Assembly (NCBI GenBank): GCA_008330645.1 | Contig: VLTN01000020.1 | Coordinates: forward strand, 1 to 64,000 | Direction: 5' to 3' | DNA length: 64,000 bases | From: Cafeteria roenbergensis | Lineage: Eukaryota > Sar > Bigyra > Bicosoecida > Cafeteriaceae | Shown here: one piece after another, positions 39,439 through 51,600 of the stretch | Layout: each line of letters begins with the position of its first letter | Numbering within the stretch: the first letter of the stretch is position 1 | Position numbers and translations under genes: made by a program | The notes under the pieces: generated by a model | What the model was told of the DNA's origin: nothing | Databases searched by the model: none | The model's input: only the letters and a program-made list of their open reading frames with translations

Positions 39439-41550
39439 TCATTGGCGCGCCCGCTTCGGGGCGGAGTTGGCACCGGTGGGGTCCTCATGCGTTGCGTCGT
39501 CGCTGCGCCCCCGCTTGAGCGAGCTGGCGTCGCTGGGCGGAGCTGGCGGCCCGCCCGTGGCCTCACCCGCTCCAGCGGGTTTCAAGGCCTCGGCCGCTGC
39601 GGGGTTCCACTTGGCCGTCACTACGCCGGGAAAGGGGGAAGCAAGCGGTGCAACGCGCCCTGCAGCCAGCTCCGCGCCCACCAGCAGGACGCCCCTCGCG
39701 ACAACGCTGCCCTCCTGATGGGCCAGCGCTGCTGGACCGGGGCCGGCCTCCTCGCCGGGAGTCAAGGCCGGCGCAGGGGCAGGAGCAGAGCCAGGAGCTG
39801 TCGGGCGCGCACTGTTTGCAGCGGCAAGTTCAGCCAGTGGGTGAAGGGCGTTGCCTCCCAGCGCCCGCATTGCTGACAGCCGCGCAGGCTCGTCCACTAG
39901 CATCAGCGCCGCCGCGGCCTGCACATCGGAAGCGTCTTCCGACCCAGCCAGTCCCGCGGCGGCAGCCGCAGCAAGCCGGTGCACATGGCTCGCACCATCA
40001 AGCCCGGCCCCGCTCCTACTCGCGCCGTCCTTGCCTCCCTCGCCCGCGCCGGCGCTCGCGCCTGCGCCCGCCTTGCGCGCTGCCTGAAGGCTGCGCAGGG
40101 GCTGCCCGAGGAGCAGTGCCGCCGACCGCCCGCCTGCCACCGCAGCCCCGGACTCCGTGCCCACCAACTCCCAAAAGCCCGCAGGGAGCGGGGGCTCGAG
40201 GCCTTGTCGGAAGACCGCAGCGGCGAGCGTGGGCAGCGCTGTGGTTCCGGCCTGGGCCGGCCACGCGGCGCCTGGTGGCGGGGCAAGGGGCCCCACGCTG
40301 CCAGGGCTGCCGCTGGATACGCTTGCGGCCGCGGGAGCCGCAGTTCCGGGTTGCGCACCCTCCGCCCTTGCCGCTTGCGTCGCTGATCCAGCCTCTGCCG
40401 ACGGTTTCGGCTTGGGCTCGAGCCAGCCGGCGGCCATGGCTGCAGTGGCCATGCAAACGGGCCACGGCGCCATGCCCGCAGCAGCTGCCTCCATGAGCGC
40501 CGGAAAGCAAATGTCCTCGTCATCCGACTGCGTGGGCGCGCTGCTGCCAGGCACAGCCGCCGAGCCGATTCCGAAAGGTTCGGCAGCTGCGGGGCCACCT
40601 GCTGCTGTTGCTGCTGTTCCCCCTTGCTGCGGCGCACTTGGCTGCTGGAGCAGCGCCAAAGCGCCAAGCTGGCACCTTGTGTGCAACCCAACCGGCTGGA
40701 TCCAGCCGTGAGAGCGTGCAGCCTCCACGCAGCTCGCAACCACAGCTGTGACAGCGGACATCCCAGCGCCCGCGAGTGCGCGGCCGGTGGCGGCGTCCAG
40801 CGACCGCAACCACCGCCGAGAAAGCGGATCGCCCACACCTGGGGCGCTGGGCGCGGCCGTGCCGACGTGGTGGGCCGCGTGCTGCCTCGCGCGGCCGAGC
40901 GAGGCCTCGAGACTCTGAGCGACGGCAACATGGAATGCGGGCTGGCCTGCCGTGCCAGCCCGAGCTCTCTGGTAGCAGCACAACAACGAGTGTGCCATGA
41001 CCAGGTCGTGCAAGGCGGCGCCTCTTGATGCGGCCGAGGACGGCGTGACCGCGCAAGCCATCAAGCGGGCGGCCCACAACTCAGCGGCCCCGCGGCCCTG
41101 CGGCGCACCGCACGCGAGCAGCGCCCTGGAGACGTCCTCATCCCGAAGTTCATGCGGACTGCGCACAGCGGAGCGTCCGAACTTCTGCTTCAAGCGCCGG
41201 GCTCGTCGCCTGGCCGCGAGGGCGGCGGCAACTGCGAGGTGCCCTTCCGGCGCCGTTGGGACTCGCTCGAGGCTGCACTGGTCAGCCCGCTCCGTGTGCC
41301 GCCGCTGTGCGCCCGCGCCGGCTTCCTCTGCGGAGCGCGCCGCCACCGCCGCCGCTGCCCTCCGGAGCTCGGCGCGCTGCCTGACAACGCCCTCGTGCGT
41401 GTCCGCCACAAAGTCCGGGCCCCGCGACAGCACGGGGCGGACGAGGGAGAGCTCGGTCAAACTGAGCGGGATGATTCCCTCCGGCTCGATCGCAGGCTTG
41501 GTGCTCCCGCTGGACGGCGCGGAGGCACCGGCCGCCCGTCGGCCGGACAT
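39439..41550 (-). CDS. hypothetical protein, Ala-rich, about 703 residues
   Basis: A long open frame with the codon bias of neighbouring genes but no family I recognise. The preferred start is the ATG at 41550 (MSGRRAAGASAPSSGS); an upstream in-frame ATG at 41640 would leave only 24 bases to the divergent ankyrin gene. The best-conserved-looking part is near the N-terminus: EGIIPLSLTELSLVRPVL, followed by Arg/Ala-rich helices (ALAARRRARRLKQKFG). Moderately hydrophobic helical blocks rich in Ala, Leu and His follow (for example HDLVMAHSLLCCYQRA and LRSLDAATGRALAGAG). The second half is mostly disordered with short helical islands and ends in a basic SLKRGRSDD...PKRARQ that could be a nuclear localisation signal. 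No signal peptide or transmembrane segment is evident. Confidence 0.55.
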   Translation of the reverse strand: MSGRRAAGASAPSSGSTKPAIEPEGIIPLSLTELSLVRPVLSRGPDFVADTHEGVVRQRAELRRAAAAVAARSAEEAGAGAQRRHTERADQCSLERVPTAPEGHLAVAAALAARRRARRLKQKFGRSAVRSPHELRDEDVSRALLACGAPQGRGAAELWAARLMACAVTPSSAASRGAALHDLVMAHSLLCCYQRARAGTAGQPAFHVAVAQSLEASLGRARQHAAHHVGTAAPSAPGVGDPLSRRWLRSLDAATGRALAGAGMSAVTAVVASCVEAARSHGWIQPVGLHTRCQLGALALLQQPSAPQQGGTAATAAGGPAAAEPFGIGSAAVPGSSAPTQSDDEDICFPALMEAAAAGMAPWPVCMATAAMAAGWLEPKPKPSAEAGSATQAARAEGAQPGTAAPAAASVSSGSPGSVGPLAPPPGAAWPAQAGTTALPTLAAAVFRQGLEPPLPAGFWELVGTESGAAVAGGRSAALLLGQPLRSLQAARKAGAGASAGAGEGGKDGASRSGAGLDGASHVHRLAAAAAAGLAGSEDASDVQAAAALMLVDEPARLSAMRALGGNALHPLAELAAANSARPTAPGSAPAPAPALTPGEEAGPGPAALAHQEGSVVARGVLLVGAELAAGRVAPLASPFPGVVTAKWNPAAAEALKPAGAGEATGGPPAPPSDASSLKRGRSDDATHEDPTGANSAPKRARQ

Positions 41551-41664
41551 TTTAGCGAGTGGGCACGGCAAACCCGCATTCTTGCCGCCCAGCCAATATT
41601 CGAACGCGAGCAGCCGGCGATCCGCTGGAGCAACCATCACTCCGCGACGATTGCTCTCGCCACA
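41551..41664. promoter_or_regulatory. putative short bidirectional promoter
   Basis: Only 114 bases (or 24 if the upstream Met is used) separate the divergent starts of the unknown 703-residue protein and the ankyrin gene. Confidence 0.35.
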
Positions 41665-42379
41665 ATGGCTGCTGCTGCCGCCGCTCCCGCCAGGCCGCCC
41701 TCCGCCGAAGCGCTGTTCGACCTGGCCGCGGCTGGTGACGCCGCCGGCATCAGGGAGGCGCTCGGGAACGGCGCCAATGCCATGACCGAGAACAAGGTGA
41801 GTTTCTTGCGCGCTTGCCAGCCCCCAGCCGGCCGCGGCCGGCCGTAGTCGCCTGCCCTTCCGAGATCAATGGCGCGGGGCTCGCGAGTCTGGGAGCATGT
41901 GATTCTCTGGGACGCTCGCTAGCGCGAGTGCGTGACTTGCGAATGTGCCAAGTTTTTTTCCTTCTTTCTCTCTCTCCCGTCCTCGGCGCAGTCTGGCGAT
42001 CTTCCGATCCATATCGCCGCTGCGGCAGGCCACGTTGAGGCCTGCGCAGCTCTGGCTGCACACACTCGGCCTATTGGGCGCCTGTCACGCGTGAGAATGG
42101 CTGGTTGACTCGTGCCCTGGGCAGCGCCTGCGGCTGCCCCCGTTTCCTTCGACGACGCCCGCAAGCGTTCGCAATGACTTGGCGCCGCAGACCTCGAAGA
42201 AGTCAGCCTACGACACTCTTGTTGAGGTGGTGGGGGAGGATCGCGCGAAGCCGCTCAAGGATGCGGAGGAACACGCAGATTCGACTCCCATCTCCGGCTG
42301 GCTTGACGAGTTCAACGCCTCAGCCAGCAAACTCGAAGAGCGGATCGAGCGCGTAGAGAAGGTTATGGAGGCGCTGTAA
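41665..42379 (+). CDS. small ankyrin-repeat protein, 139 residues
   Basis: Exons 41665-41796, 41992-42090 and 42191-42379, all phase 0 with GTGAGT/GTGAGA donors and CGCAG acceptors. The first repeat is LFDLAAAGDAAGIREALGNGAN (about 16-37); intron 1 then joins to SGDLPIHIAAAAGHVEACAA (45-64), where LPIHIAAAAGH is a clear ankyrin helix pair. The third exon encodes a hydrophilic helical tail (KLEERIERVEKVMEAL) likely to form a coiled coil. Total size is far below typical ankyrin scaffolds, and only two repeats are visible, so the fold may depend on a partner. Function unknown. It is head to head with the unknown 703-residue gene and tail to tail with the giant myosin-like gene. Confidence 0.7.
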
Positions 42380-42678
42380 GCACCCGGCCCGATCAGTCCG
42401 CAACAGGCCGGTGAGGCAAGCAACGGTGTGTGCGCGCGCGCAGTCGTCGCTGCGTCATGCGGTTGCATGAAGAGGACGGACCCAGCTTGTGGGTCGCTCG
42501 CTGCAGGCGTGCGAGCAACGGCCTTGCGTGCGTGTGGGAGGCAAGGTGTGACGCTTTGCTGCGAGGGGCACCACAACAGCTAGGTTCGGCTGGCCCTCCG
42601 TCGAGGCAGCACGCTGCGACAAGACACACACGCATGGAGCCCCACTGTCAAACAGGCCACAGCAGCAGCAGCAGCCTG
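42380..42678. other. convergent intergenic region
   Basis: 299 bases between the ankyrin gene and the giant myosin-like gene, containing a short (AGC)5 at 42661-42675. No gene seen. Confidence 0.5.
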
Positions 42679-45600
42679 TCACTCCGCAATCAAATCGGTC
42701 CAAGGAACGCCACTAGCTAGGACAGCCGCGGCAATACAAGCATGCAGCCTGGCGGGCAGGAACCCAGCCGGCTGAGCCCCCGCGAATTGCCAGGCAGCCG
42801 CTGCCGCCGCCTGCGCGCGCTTGCCCGGCCCCGGCTCAGCGCCGGCCAGGCACGCAGCCAATGCCAGCCGGAGCGCCGCCTCGATCGCAATCGTCCGCGC
42901 CTGGGCGAAGCCGGCGTTGGCCACGGCCAGCCCCACTTCTGCTCCGGCTCTTGCGGCCGACTCCACCCAAAGCTCCCGCGGCGAAGCAGTGCCGTCCGCG
43001 CCAGCCCCACCCTCATCCCGCTCACTCGTCCGCCCCCCCTCCTCCACCTCCTCCTCCTCCTCTTCTGCCCACGCGACGCGCAGAACCTCGCGCGCCGCGT
43101 CCCTGCCAGCAAGCGCCAAGGGAGCCAATGCCGCCGACTTGGTCGTCAGGGGCGGCCCTGTGAGCGAGACTTCTGATGCAAAGCGGCGGAGTGGCGATCG
43201 AGCAGCGTCGACTCGCCACAAAAGGCCCATAGCCGCGGCTGCCCCTGCCATTTCCACCACAACCACAGCTGGCGAGCAAGGGTGCAGGCACCAAATGCCA
43301 CCGGGCGTTGTCGCCAGCGCCTCGTGCGCGGCCTCAAGCGACGCAACCGGCTTTGGAACCGTGTCTGACGCAGTGCCCACCACGCCAAACAGCAGGCCTA
43401 GCCACGCAGCCGGGCTGCCAGCCGGCTTCGCCACCGGCAGAGCCCCGTGCCCGCCCTCGCGCAGCAAAACGAGAGCCAACGCCGCATCGCGACCAGCCTC
43501 CGAGACGCTCTGTGTCGCGAGCTGGCTGAGCCATTCGCCGACCAGCCGGCTGGTCTCCTCGTGCGGGTCCAGCCCCAGCCACCTCGGCATCAGTCCCGCG
43601 TCTCCAGCCCGCGCGGCAACGTCGGCGGCCGCCCGTCCCTCGCCGTCAAGCCACTCCCGCGAGAGCCCGGGTTCGGTCGCCCGCGACCGCCTCTGCCCCG
43701 CCACCGTGGCCACCCCCCTCCACACTGCCCCGGCTTGCGACCGGCGCATGGGCGAGGGCGCGCTCTTGCCTGTCTCGGAGCGAACACCGCTGACCACCGG
43801 TCGCGTCAGCGCCGGAGGCCACGGGACAGCCTCTGCCCACAGCCCTGCGATGAGGCGCGCGGGCGAGCGAGGCGAGTCCCTGGCCAGCGCCTCGGCGAAC
43901 GAGCGAGCGTCCGTCTCTGCGAGGGCGCGAAGTGCCCTCACTGGCAGTGCCAGATCCAGTGCGCGCCCGGTTCCGGTGGCGAAGCGACGGCGCAGCGTCT
44001 GTTCGGCGAGGAGGGCTGAGCGAAGGGCGTCCTGACTCCCAGCCCGAGCCGCAGCGGCGGCCCCACACCTGAGCGCGATGGATGACGTCGCCAGAGCGCA
44101 GGCAAGGTCCACAGTGGTGTCCCACTGCAAAGCGCCGGGCCCAGCTTCGTCGCCTTCAGCGGACGCGCTGGGGCTGTCGGAACCAGCGCCCGACCAGGGA
44201 GCTGCGCGAATCGCAGCAGCCGCGGCAGCCTGCGCCGAGCTGGGTCCCGACCAGTCCGCATCGAGACTCGCCGCTTGCAGACCCCACCGAACCGCCTGGG
44301 CGGTGTCCCAGCCGGACCAGCCAGCCGCGGCAGCCGCGAGGCGAGAAAGCCGCCCGCTTGCGGCCTCATCCCGCACACGGCCAGCGCAAGCAAGAAGCCC
44401 AGCTGCCGTCACGGAATCGTCCAAGGGCCATGCCCCATCCTCGGCCGCTGCGTTGCTCCGCGACTCGGCAGCCCAAGCAACTGCCGCAGCACCCGAGCAA
44501 GCCGCGGCAGCGGCTTGCAACCACCCAGCGGCGCTGCGAGCCGACCCGCCGTCGTCGGCCGGGCGGGCTCGAAGGAACGGAAGGAGTGAGGCAGAGCGTG
44601 CCAGGCTGCGAGCCGAGGGTGCAGGGTCGGTGCTGGCCAGCGTTGCGGCTGATGCAGTCGCCGCTGCCGACTGCTCACAGTCGTCCGACCACTCCTGCAG
44701 GGCGGTCGCCCCGGGCCTTGTCGCCGGCTGCCTTTCCAGGGCAGTGGCTGCTCCAACCGCTGCCCGTGTTGCGCGCTCCAAGGCGATCTGGGAAAGCTCG
44801 ACCTCCTGGCACAGCTGGCCCAGCAGGCGCCCTACGCCCCCCCGGCCGGCGCGAATCACAGACAGGGACTCGCTGGTGAGGGCTGCAAGCGGTGGTTCGC
44901 TGCCGGGAGCGCCCACGTCGCCGCCGGCGGCCTGGGCCACTCTGGCTGCCGCGCTCCCTCCATCCGCGACGAGCGACGCCAGAAGGAGCGCTTCTGCGCC
45001 GGGCCCCCACCCAGCAACCAAGCAGCGGCTGGGAGGCACCCCGGGAGTGACGAGCTCGCCTTGGCGGGCCGATGCGGCGGTCGGAGCCTCCTGTGCGCGG
45101 GCGACGGCGACGGCGACGGCGACGGTGGCCGCTTCTGAATCGGGCAGCGCGGCCCGAGCGGAGCGGAGCGGCGTCAGCACCGGTGGAGGCGGTGGTGGGC
45201 AACGCGGCTGCACTGACGCTCTCGGGGGGACACGGGGGGCCGGCGGGTCGCCATCCTCTGGAGCCCCGGCGAGACGCCGAGCTCGGCAGCGAGCCAGCTT
45301 CAGCGCGCGCTGGAACATCGGGCTTGCCGTCCCCACGAGTAGGGCCTGTGTCGACGGCCCGCCGCAGCTGGAAGGGTCGCCGCGACCAGCGCCGTTTGCA
45401 CGGCTCGACGGCGTGCGTGGCGTCGCGGGACACGAATCAGCGTCGCCGCTCGCCGCGACGCTGCCGTCGGCGTCCCCGGCGCTCCCGCCGCGTGATGAGG
45501 CGTCACTCTCTGGCACAGCAGGCCGAAGCCTGGGCGAGGCTGCCCCGCTCGGGACAGGCGTGGTTGCCCCGCGCAGCCACGCCCTGCGCACGGCTTGGGC

Positions 45601-48600
45601 AGCCGCGTCCACTCCTTGACCAGGCTTGCTCAGCAGCACGGCTGCCCGGCATGCGCCAGCCAGCACCGCCGCGCCCCGCGCCAGGCCCCTGCAGAGCTGC
45701 CCCGCCTCGCACGCCGCCTCCAGTTTGGCCAGCTGCTTGCCGATGGAGGCCGCGGCGGCGGATGCGCGCGCATGCCACCCGCCCGAGCTTCCCAGCCCGC
45801 CCCGCGCTTGCGCGTATGCCTCTGCCAGGGTCATCCGCATGACAACCGTCGAAGCGCAACACGCAGTCGATCGGATCGCAGCCGCTGCTGGGGCCAGAAA
45901 GGCGTCCGACGCGAGTGCAGCCTCCCAGCCGCACCCTGCGTCGCGCCAGCTCGCCGCCACTTCGGCGGCTGCCTCAACAGCGGCGGAGCAGCTGCTGACG
46001 CACGGCGCCGCTCTCTCAACGATGTCAACGAATAGCCCTGCAAGGCGGCTGCCGTCTGATAGGCAGCAGCTTGCCACCGACCGGCCGACCGGTTCCTCGC
46101 CGGCGATGGCCGCGCACCGGACAGCACACTCTTGCATGCTCGCGGCGAGGCGAGCCTCGCCCGCAACTGCGCGCCTCATCGCAGCTCGCTCCTCCTCGCT
46201 CAGCAGCGACCACTTGAGCGAGCTCTCACGCACGCCAGCGTCCGGGCCAGAGCGCGAGCCCTTCGAATCTGCCCAGACGGCAGCGGCCGCCGCCTCTGCG
46301 TCCGCCAGCTCTTGGGCAAGCGGGCCCTCCTCCGGAGCCTCCACGGGCCCGGCAGCCGCACTGGGCTGCAGTCTGCCCGAGACGGCGGCAGCTCTCCAGC
46401 GCACCAGCCTGGCTGCATGGCTGCTCGCCGAGGCTGCAAGCTCGTCGCCGGCGGGCGGCGAGGCCAGCGGGTTCCTGAAGGGCTCGGTGTACGGAGCGCT
46501 GATCGCTTTCACCACCCTGACAGCATCCCTCCGCGCTGCCTCACAGGCCGCCGCTGCCAAACCCACAAGCTCGGCTGCCCCTGCCAGCGCTGGCGCGTCC
46601 GGCCCTGCCTCCGCAAGCCGGTCGAGCGAGCGTGCAAGCGACCGCACTGCCGGAGCCGATGCCGCTGGGCTCACGATCGCAGCTGCCCCCGCGGCTGCCA
46701 CGACGCAGCATTGGGCCGCCACGCCCTCGAGCCCCTCGAGCCCAGCACCAGCTTCGTCTTGGCCAAGCACCAGCGCAGCCAGCCTCGGCTCGCTCAGCTG
46801 CATGGCGCCGTGGACGTCTCGCTCGCCCCAACGGTCGAACACGGCGCTGACAAAGGGGCCAGGGCTGCGCGAGGCGGACGGCGCGGACGCTGCAAGCGCC
46901 ATCGACCCACTTGAGGGAAGCGTGGTCGCGACGGCAGCAGACCCACCGACCGCTGCTCCCTGGAACACCACGTCGTGGAGGTTTGCAGCCCACACAGCTG
47001 CAAGGGCTGCGCGAGCGACAGATCCGCGCAAGGATTCTGCCGGGGCTGGCCGCGCAGCGCCAGCTGGGTGCTCGCCTGAACCATGGGCCAACAGCGAAGC
47101 GCGAAGAGCCTCTGCGGACGACCTCGCGGACAGCACGGCAGCGTGAAACAACGCCCCAGCAGCTGCCGGAGCCACGTGGCGCAGCGCTGCAGACCGGAGC
47201 TCGCTTGCCGTGGCCGCCAAGAGCGTGCCTGCTTTGGAGGCCAAGACCACCTCGGAGCCCGACGCCACCAGGGCCGGCGGAAGCCGCGCCAGAAACTCCC
47301 TGTGCACACCCTTGGCGGCTCCCGAGGCAGCTCGCTCGCTCTGGTGCCACCAGCCGAGGTGACCCAACACCCGTGCGGCACCGGCGCAGTGCGCCGACGC
47401 TGCAGGAGTGGCAGAAGGATCGCTGAGCGCGACTACAGCCTCGAGCTCCGGCGCCATCCTCTGCAGCATTGCGAAGCGCGCCGGAGCCGCTTCGGAACCA
47501 GGAAGCGCCAGCAGGACGGAGCAGAGCAGTGACGCCCAGGCCGCCGCAGCGCCAGCCTCGCCGCTGGCCACGGCGGCGCGAGCTCGCTCAACGGCAATGG
47601 CGACGGTGGCTGCAGCACGCGACATGGTGTCCAGGTCGGGCCCGTCGAGCCTCGACATAGACCCTTCGGCACCTGCAGCGCTGCCCGGCCCGGCGGCCGC
47701 CCTGGCCAGTGCCACAAGGCGCTCCTCAGTCGAACGGGCGCCTCGCTCGCTCGCACTGTCGCCCGCTGACGACGCGCCCGCTCCTCCGCTGGACCCAGCC
47801 GGCGGCAGCTCCCACAACGCCTCCACAGCAAGGTCCTGCACCCTGCGACTCACGATGAATCTTCGAGCGGCAATGGCCTCGGCCGCAACAGTGGCCACGC
47901 CCGGAACGCACAGGCGGGCCAGCATCCGGCCATAGGTTGCGGCGGTGGTGACGCCAACCTGGTCCGGCGCGCTTGCTGCGTCCGAAGCAGCCTCGCGTCG
48001 AGGCGCGAAGCCTCCCAAGCCCGACGTCATTTCCCGAACTGCGACTGCTGCGCGGGCCGCAGCAAGCGACAGCCGCTCCGTGTCGCGCAGCCCCAGGTGC
48101 TGCGTGGCGCCTCTGACGAGCGAGGTGCCGCCGGCGCCGGCCGACACAGCAGCCCGCATGCCGGCAAGGTCGGACACGACGCGGAGCGATGCTGCCACCG
48201 CGGGGAAGGGCACAAATGGCCCGGAGGAGGCGGCTGCGCCAATGCTGGCCAGCATCATGCGCGAGGCCCCCGATATGCCCTGCAGCTCGCTCTGGAGCGA
48301 CAGCTGCTGCTCCGCCTCGTCGGCAGTGGCTCCCCAGTCCGAGCTTGCGGCTGGGAGCACCCGTCGTGGGACCACGCCACCGAGGTCCGGGTGCCACGCG
48401 AGGCTGTCGCCCGTTCCTGGCGGCACTTTGCACTCGGGCGCGTCCTGCCCCTCCACTTGGAGGGCCGCGTCGTTGATCGCAGTGGCGGTGTCAAAGTTTG
48501 CCAGCAGCGTCACGGACGCCGACGCAACGTCGCGGGCTGAAACCAAGGCATGCGCTAAGCCACACACTGCCTGGACGCCGCCCGGGCCGTCTTCGAGAGA

Positions 48601-51600
48601 GCCAGCCTGCTGCGCGACCGCGAGCGACTGAACCACCTGGATGAGCCGCAGGCTTGCCTCGCGAAGCACCTCCATGGCGTCCCTCGAGCGCTCGCATGGA
48701 CCGGCGTGGGGCGCGCCCTCGTAGAGGGCCGCGCTCTCCAGCACAACGCCGAGCGCATAGTCCATGCTGGTGGCCGCAGACACCGCTGCCTCGGCCAGGG
48801 CCACTGCGGGGCCAACTGCGCTGCGAAGCAGCATCTCATCGCCGGCGTCCCCAGCTGCTCCGCATGCCTGAAGCCAGCGACACGCGGCGCTCGGGCTGAC
48901 TGCCGTCGCCGGAAATGCCAGCGCGAACCCTGCCGCGGCAACAGCATCCAGCCGGGCGTGCTTGCTGCGCTGCGGCGAAGAGCTGTCGTCCGCAGAGCTG
49001 GTTCCACGAGCCAGACTGGACCCGAAGATGCTGCTGTTGCCCTCGACGCCTTCAGAGTCGTCGTCGTCGTCCTCCTCCTCCTCGCTGTCCAATACGTCTG
49101 CCGCCTGGGCCGGGCGGTGGGAGCCGCCTGCTCGGGGCTGGAGCATCTCGTCGTCGCCTTGGCTGGCTCTCGGACCTGCCGTGGGGCCCTGCATGCTGGC
49201 CGCCTCCCCCTCCGATGACGAGCCCCTGCCGTGGCCAGTGGGGCGCGCGAGCGAGGCGACCGATGACAACCGGCCGCCAGGCGCGCCTGGACGCGCTTGC
49301 TCAGTGGGCGTCCACAGGCACAACAATGCCCGCTGCAGCGACGCACCCGCGCGCCTGGGCACTTCGAGCGTGCCTACGGACAGGTCCAGCGTCACCAGCG
49401 GCCGCCGCACGGCTGCTCCCAGCGCGACAACGCGCGAGAAGGCCACGAGCACCGCACGTCCCAACAGGACGGGCAGCAGCGCAAACGGGTGCAGTCTGCA
49501 AGCGGAGCCGGTGACTGGCGGGGGAGCCAAGTCTGGCCCGGCGGCGGCTGCCGCGGCAGCTTCGTCATGAAGGCGCGACATCCAAAGCTGGCGGGCGTGG
49601 TCCTCGTCAAGCTGCGGCACCAGGGCCACCGGGGGCAGTGCCGCCTGCAGCGCACCCCAGTGCGCTTGGCCTCCAGGGGCAGCTTGCAGCGCCGCCTGGA
49701 GGGCCAGAGCTGCAGGCCAGCCGGCGTCTGCTGCGGCTTCAGCGGATCGCATCGCTCGCCCAAGCGCTGCGACCGCAGAGCATACTGAAGCTGCAACTGC
49801 CAGCGATGCCTGCAGCACCGGAGTGACTTCGAAAAAACAGCCGGCCCCGGCGGGAACAACTTCGCAGATGGGGAGCTGGTCGGCCCCGGAGCCGGCAGCC
49901 GCGTCGCTCACGCGGCTCTTGGCGGCGCTCCCTGGCTCAGCGGCGACGCCTTGCGTGGCCCGGTTGAGGCTGACCGCCTTGGCGAGAGACGCCGCAGCAC
50001 TGCGCAGGGTCTCGCTCAGCGAGAGCCAGTCGGGGGTGGCTCCAGCTCGGCTCGGGGACGATGCCGCTGACGATCCTCCATCAGTTTCATCGCCACCGTC
50101 CTCGGCGCCGGACGAACTGTCCGCCTCGGCGGCGTCAGCGGCGCCAAGGCCGCCCCCCACGCTCTCCTCCATGCTCTCGAGCAGCTTCTCGGCCTGCGGA
50201 CGCGCGAAGCCGACGGCAAGACCCGCCGCCCAGCCCCGGCTGTGCCACCGGGCCCACCGCTCCGCGCCGCTCTCACGGCGGGTCCAGCCTCGCACCCTGA
50301 GCACAGCGTCCGGTCCCGAGCTCTCCACCTGGCGGAGGGTGTCGGCAATCACGGACGTTCGCCCGACCGACCCTGCCGCGATGACACGCAGGCCCAGAGT
50401 CCGGGTGTATCGCCAAAAGTGCTGGTCGGGACGCGAGGCATCCGAGCTCTGCCCGTCAGAGGCGGAACCGCTGGGAGCAGCGTCAGCCCTGCGAGCGAGA
50501 GCGCGTGCCCTTCGCCCGGGGCTGCTCTCCTGAGTCTCGCTTGGTCCATCGTTGTCGTCTTCGTCGTCCTGCTCTGTTGCGAGCCGCCTGGCAACAAGAC
50601 GAGCCGTGCGGCGCACCTTCGAGGCTGCGATGCTCAGCATCGCCGGGCCATCCCCGCCCCACAGCGAAGTCACAACAGCGCGTTCGGCTCGCGACAGCGC
50701 AGCAAGCGCAGCCTCAACGGCCTCCGCCTCGGCATTCAGGCAAGCCAAGACTGCAGCAGCTCGTGCACGGGTTGCCCGTGCAAAGCCCGGGAACGTCCTT
50801 TCAAGGTCCACGCTGCGCCGCAGCCCCTCGTCGAGCAGGCGCGGGGCCGCAAGACGGATCCCGGCCTCCAGGCAGCGGGCCGCGTGGGCCCGCTCTTGGC
50901 AGTCGTGCCGGGCACTTTCTACGTCAATCGCTGCCTCCGTAGCGCTCATTCCGAGCTCGCGCGCCTCAGCAAGCGCGTCGACGGCTTCGCGGTACGCTGC
51001 GGGTTTGGAGAGGTCTTGGCCGCGAAGCCTGCCCAGCGTCTCCGCCACGGCCTGGCGCCGCTCCATGGCAAGCAGCGCTGCCTTGGCCGTGTCAAATTCC
51101 GGCTGGGGGCGCAGCTCTGGCGTAGGCAGCCTCGCCTCGGCGTTCTTCACGGCCTCGCTCAAGGCAGCCGCGGTGCCAGCCTGCGTGGCGGACCACAGCT
51201 GGCGGCGGAGTGGCTCCGAGCGGCGGCGCTGCAAGACCAGGAGGTATCGCCGGACGGAGCTTTGCAACCGCAATATGGCTCCGCGGGTCACGGACAACTG
51301 GAGGGCGTGGAGCCGCCAAAGCAGGCGCGAGGGCGAGCCCGCCGTCCAGAGCAGCCCGCGCGCCTCGAAGCCCCCGCAGCCAGCCACCCAGCGGTCGGCA
51401 GGGCCATGAGCGCGCACGCCCAGGGCCTGGAGCGCCGCCTCGGCGTCGGCCCAGGGGTCAGCTCCCGCGCCGAGCCCCAAGCCTCGCCGACCGTGAGATG
51501 TGCGCCCGAGGCACACACACACTGATACGGCCACGGCAGCGGCTGCAGAGTCCGTCCACGAGCGACGCCAATGTCGCGGGCCAAGGGCTCCTGTGGCGCC

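Noticed and set aside
39648-40496. Long plus-strand frames opposite the 703-residue unknown gene
   Set aside because: Pro/Arg-rich shadow composition typical of antisense reading in this genome; the minus frame is longer and has more balanced residues.
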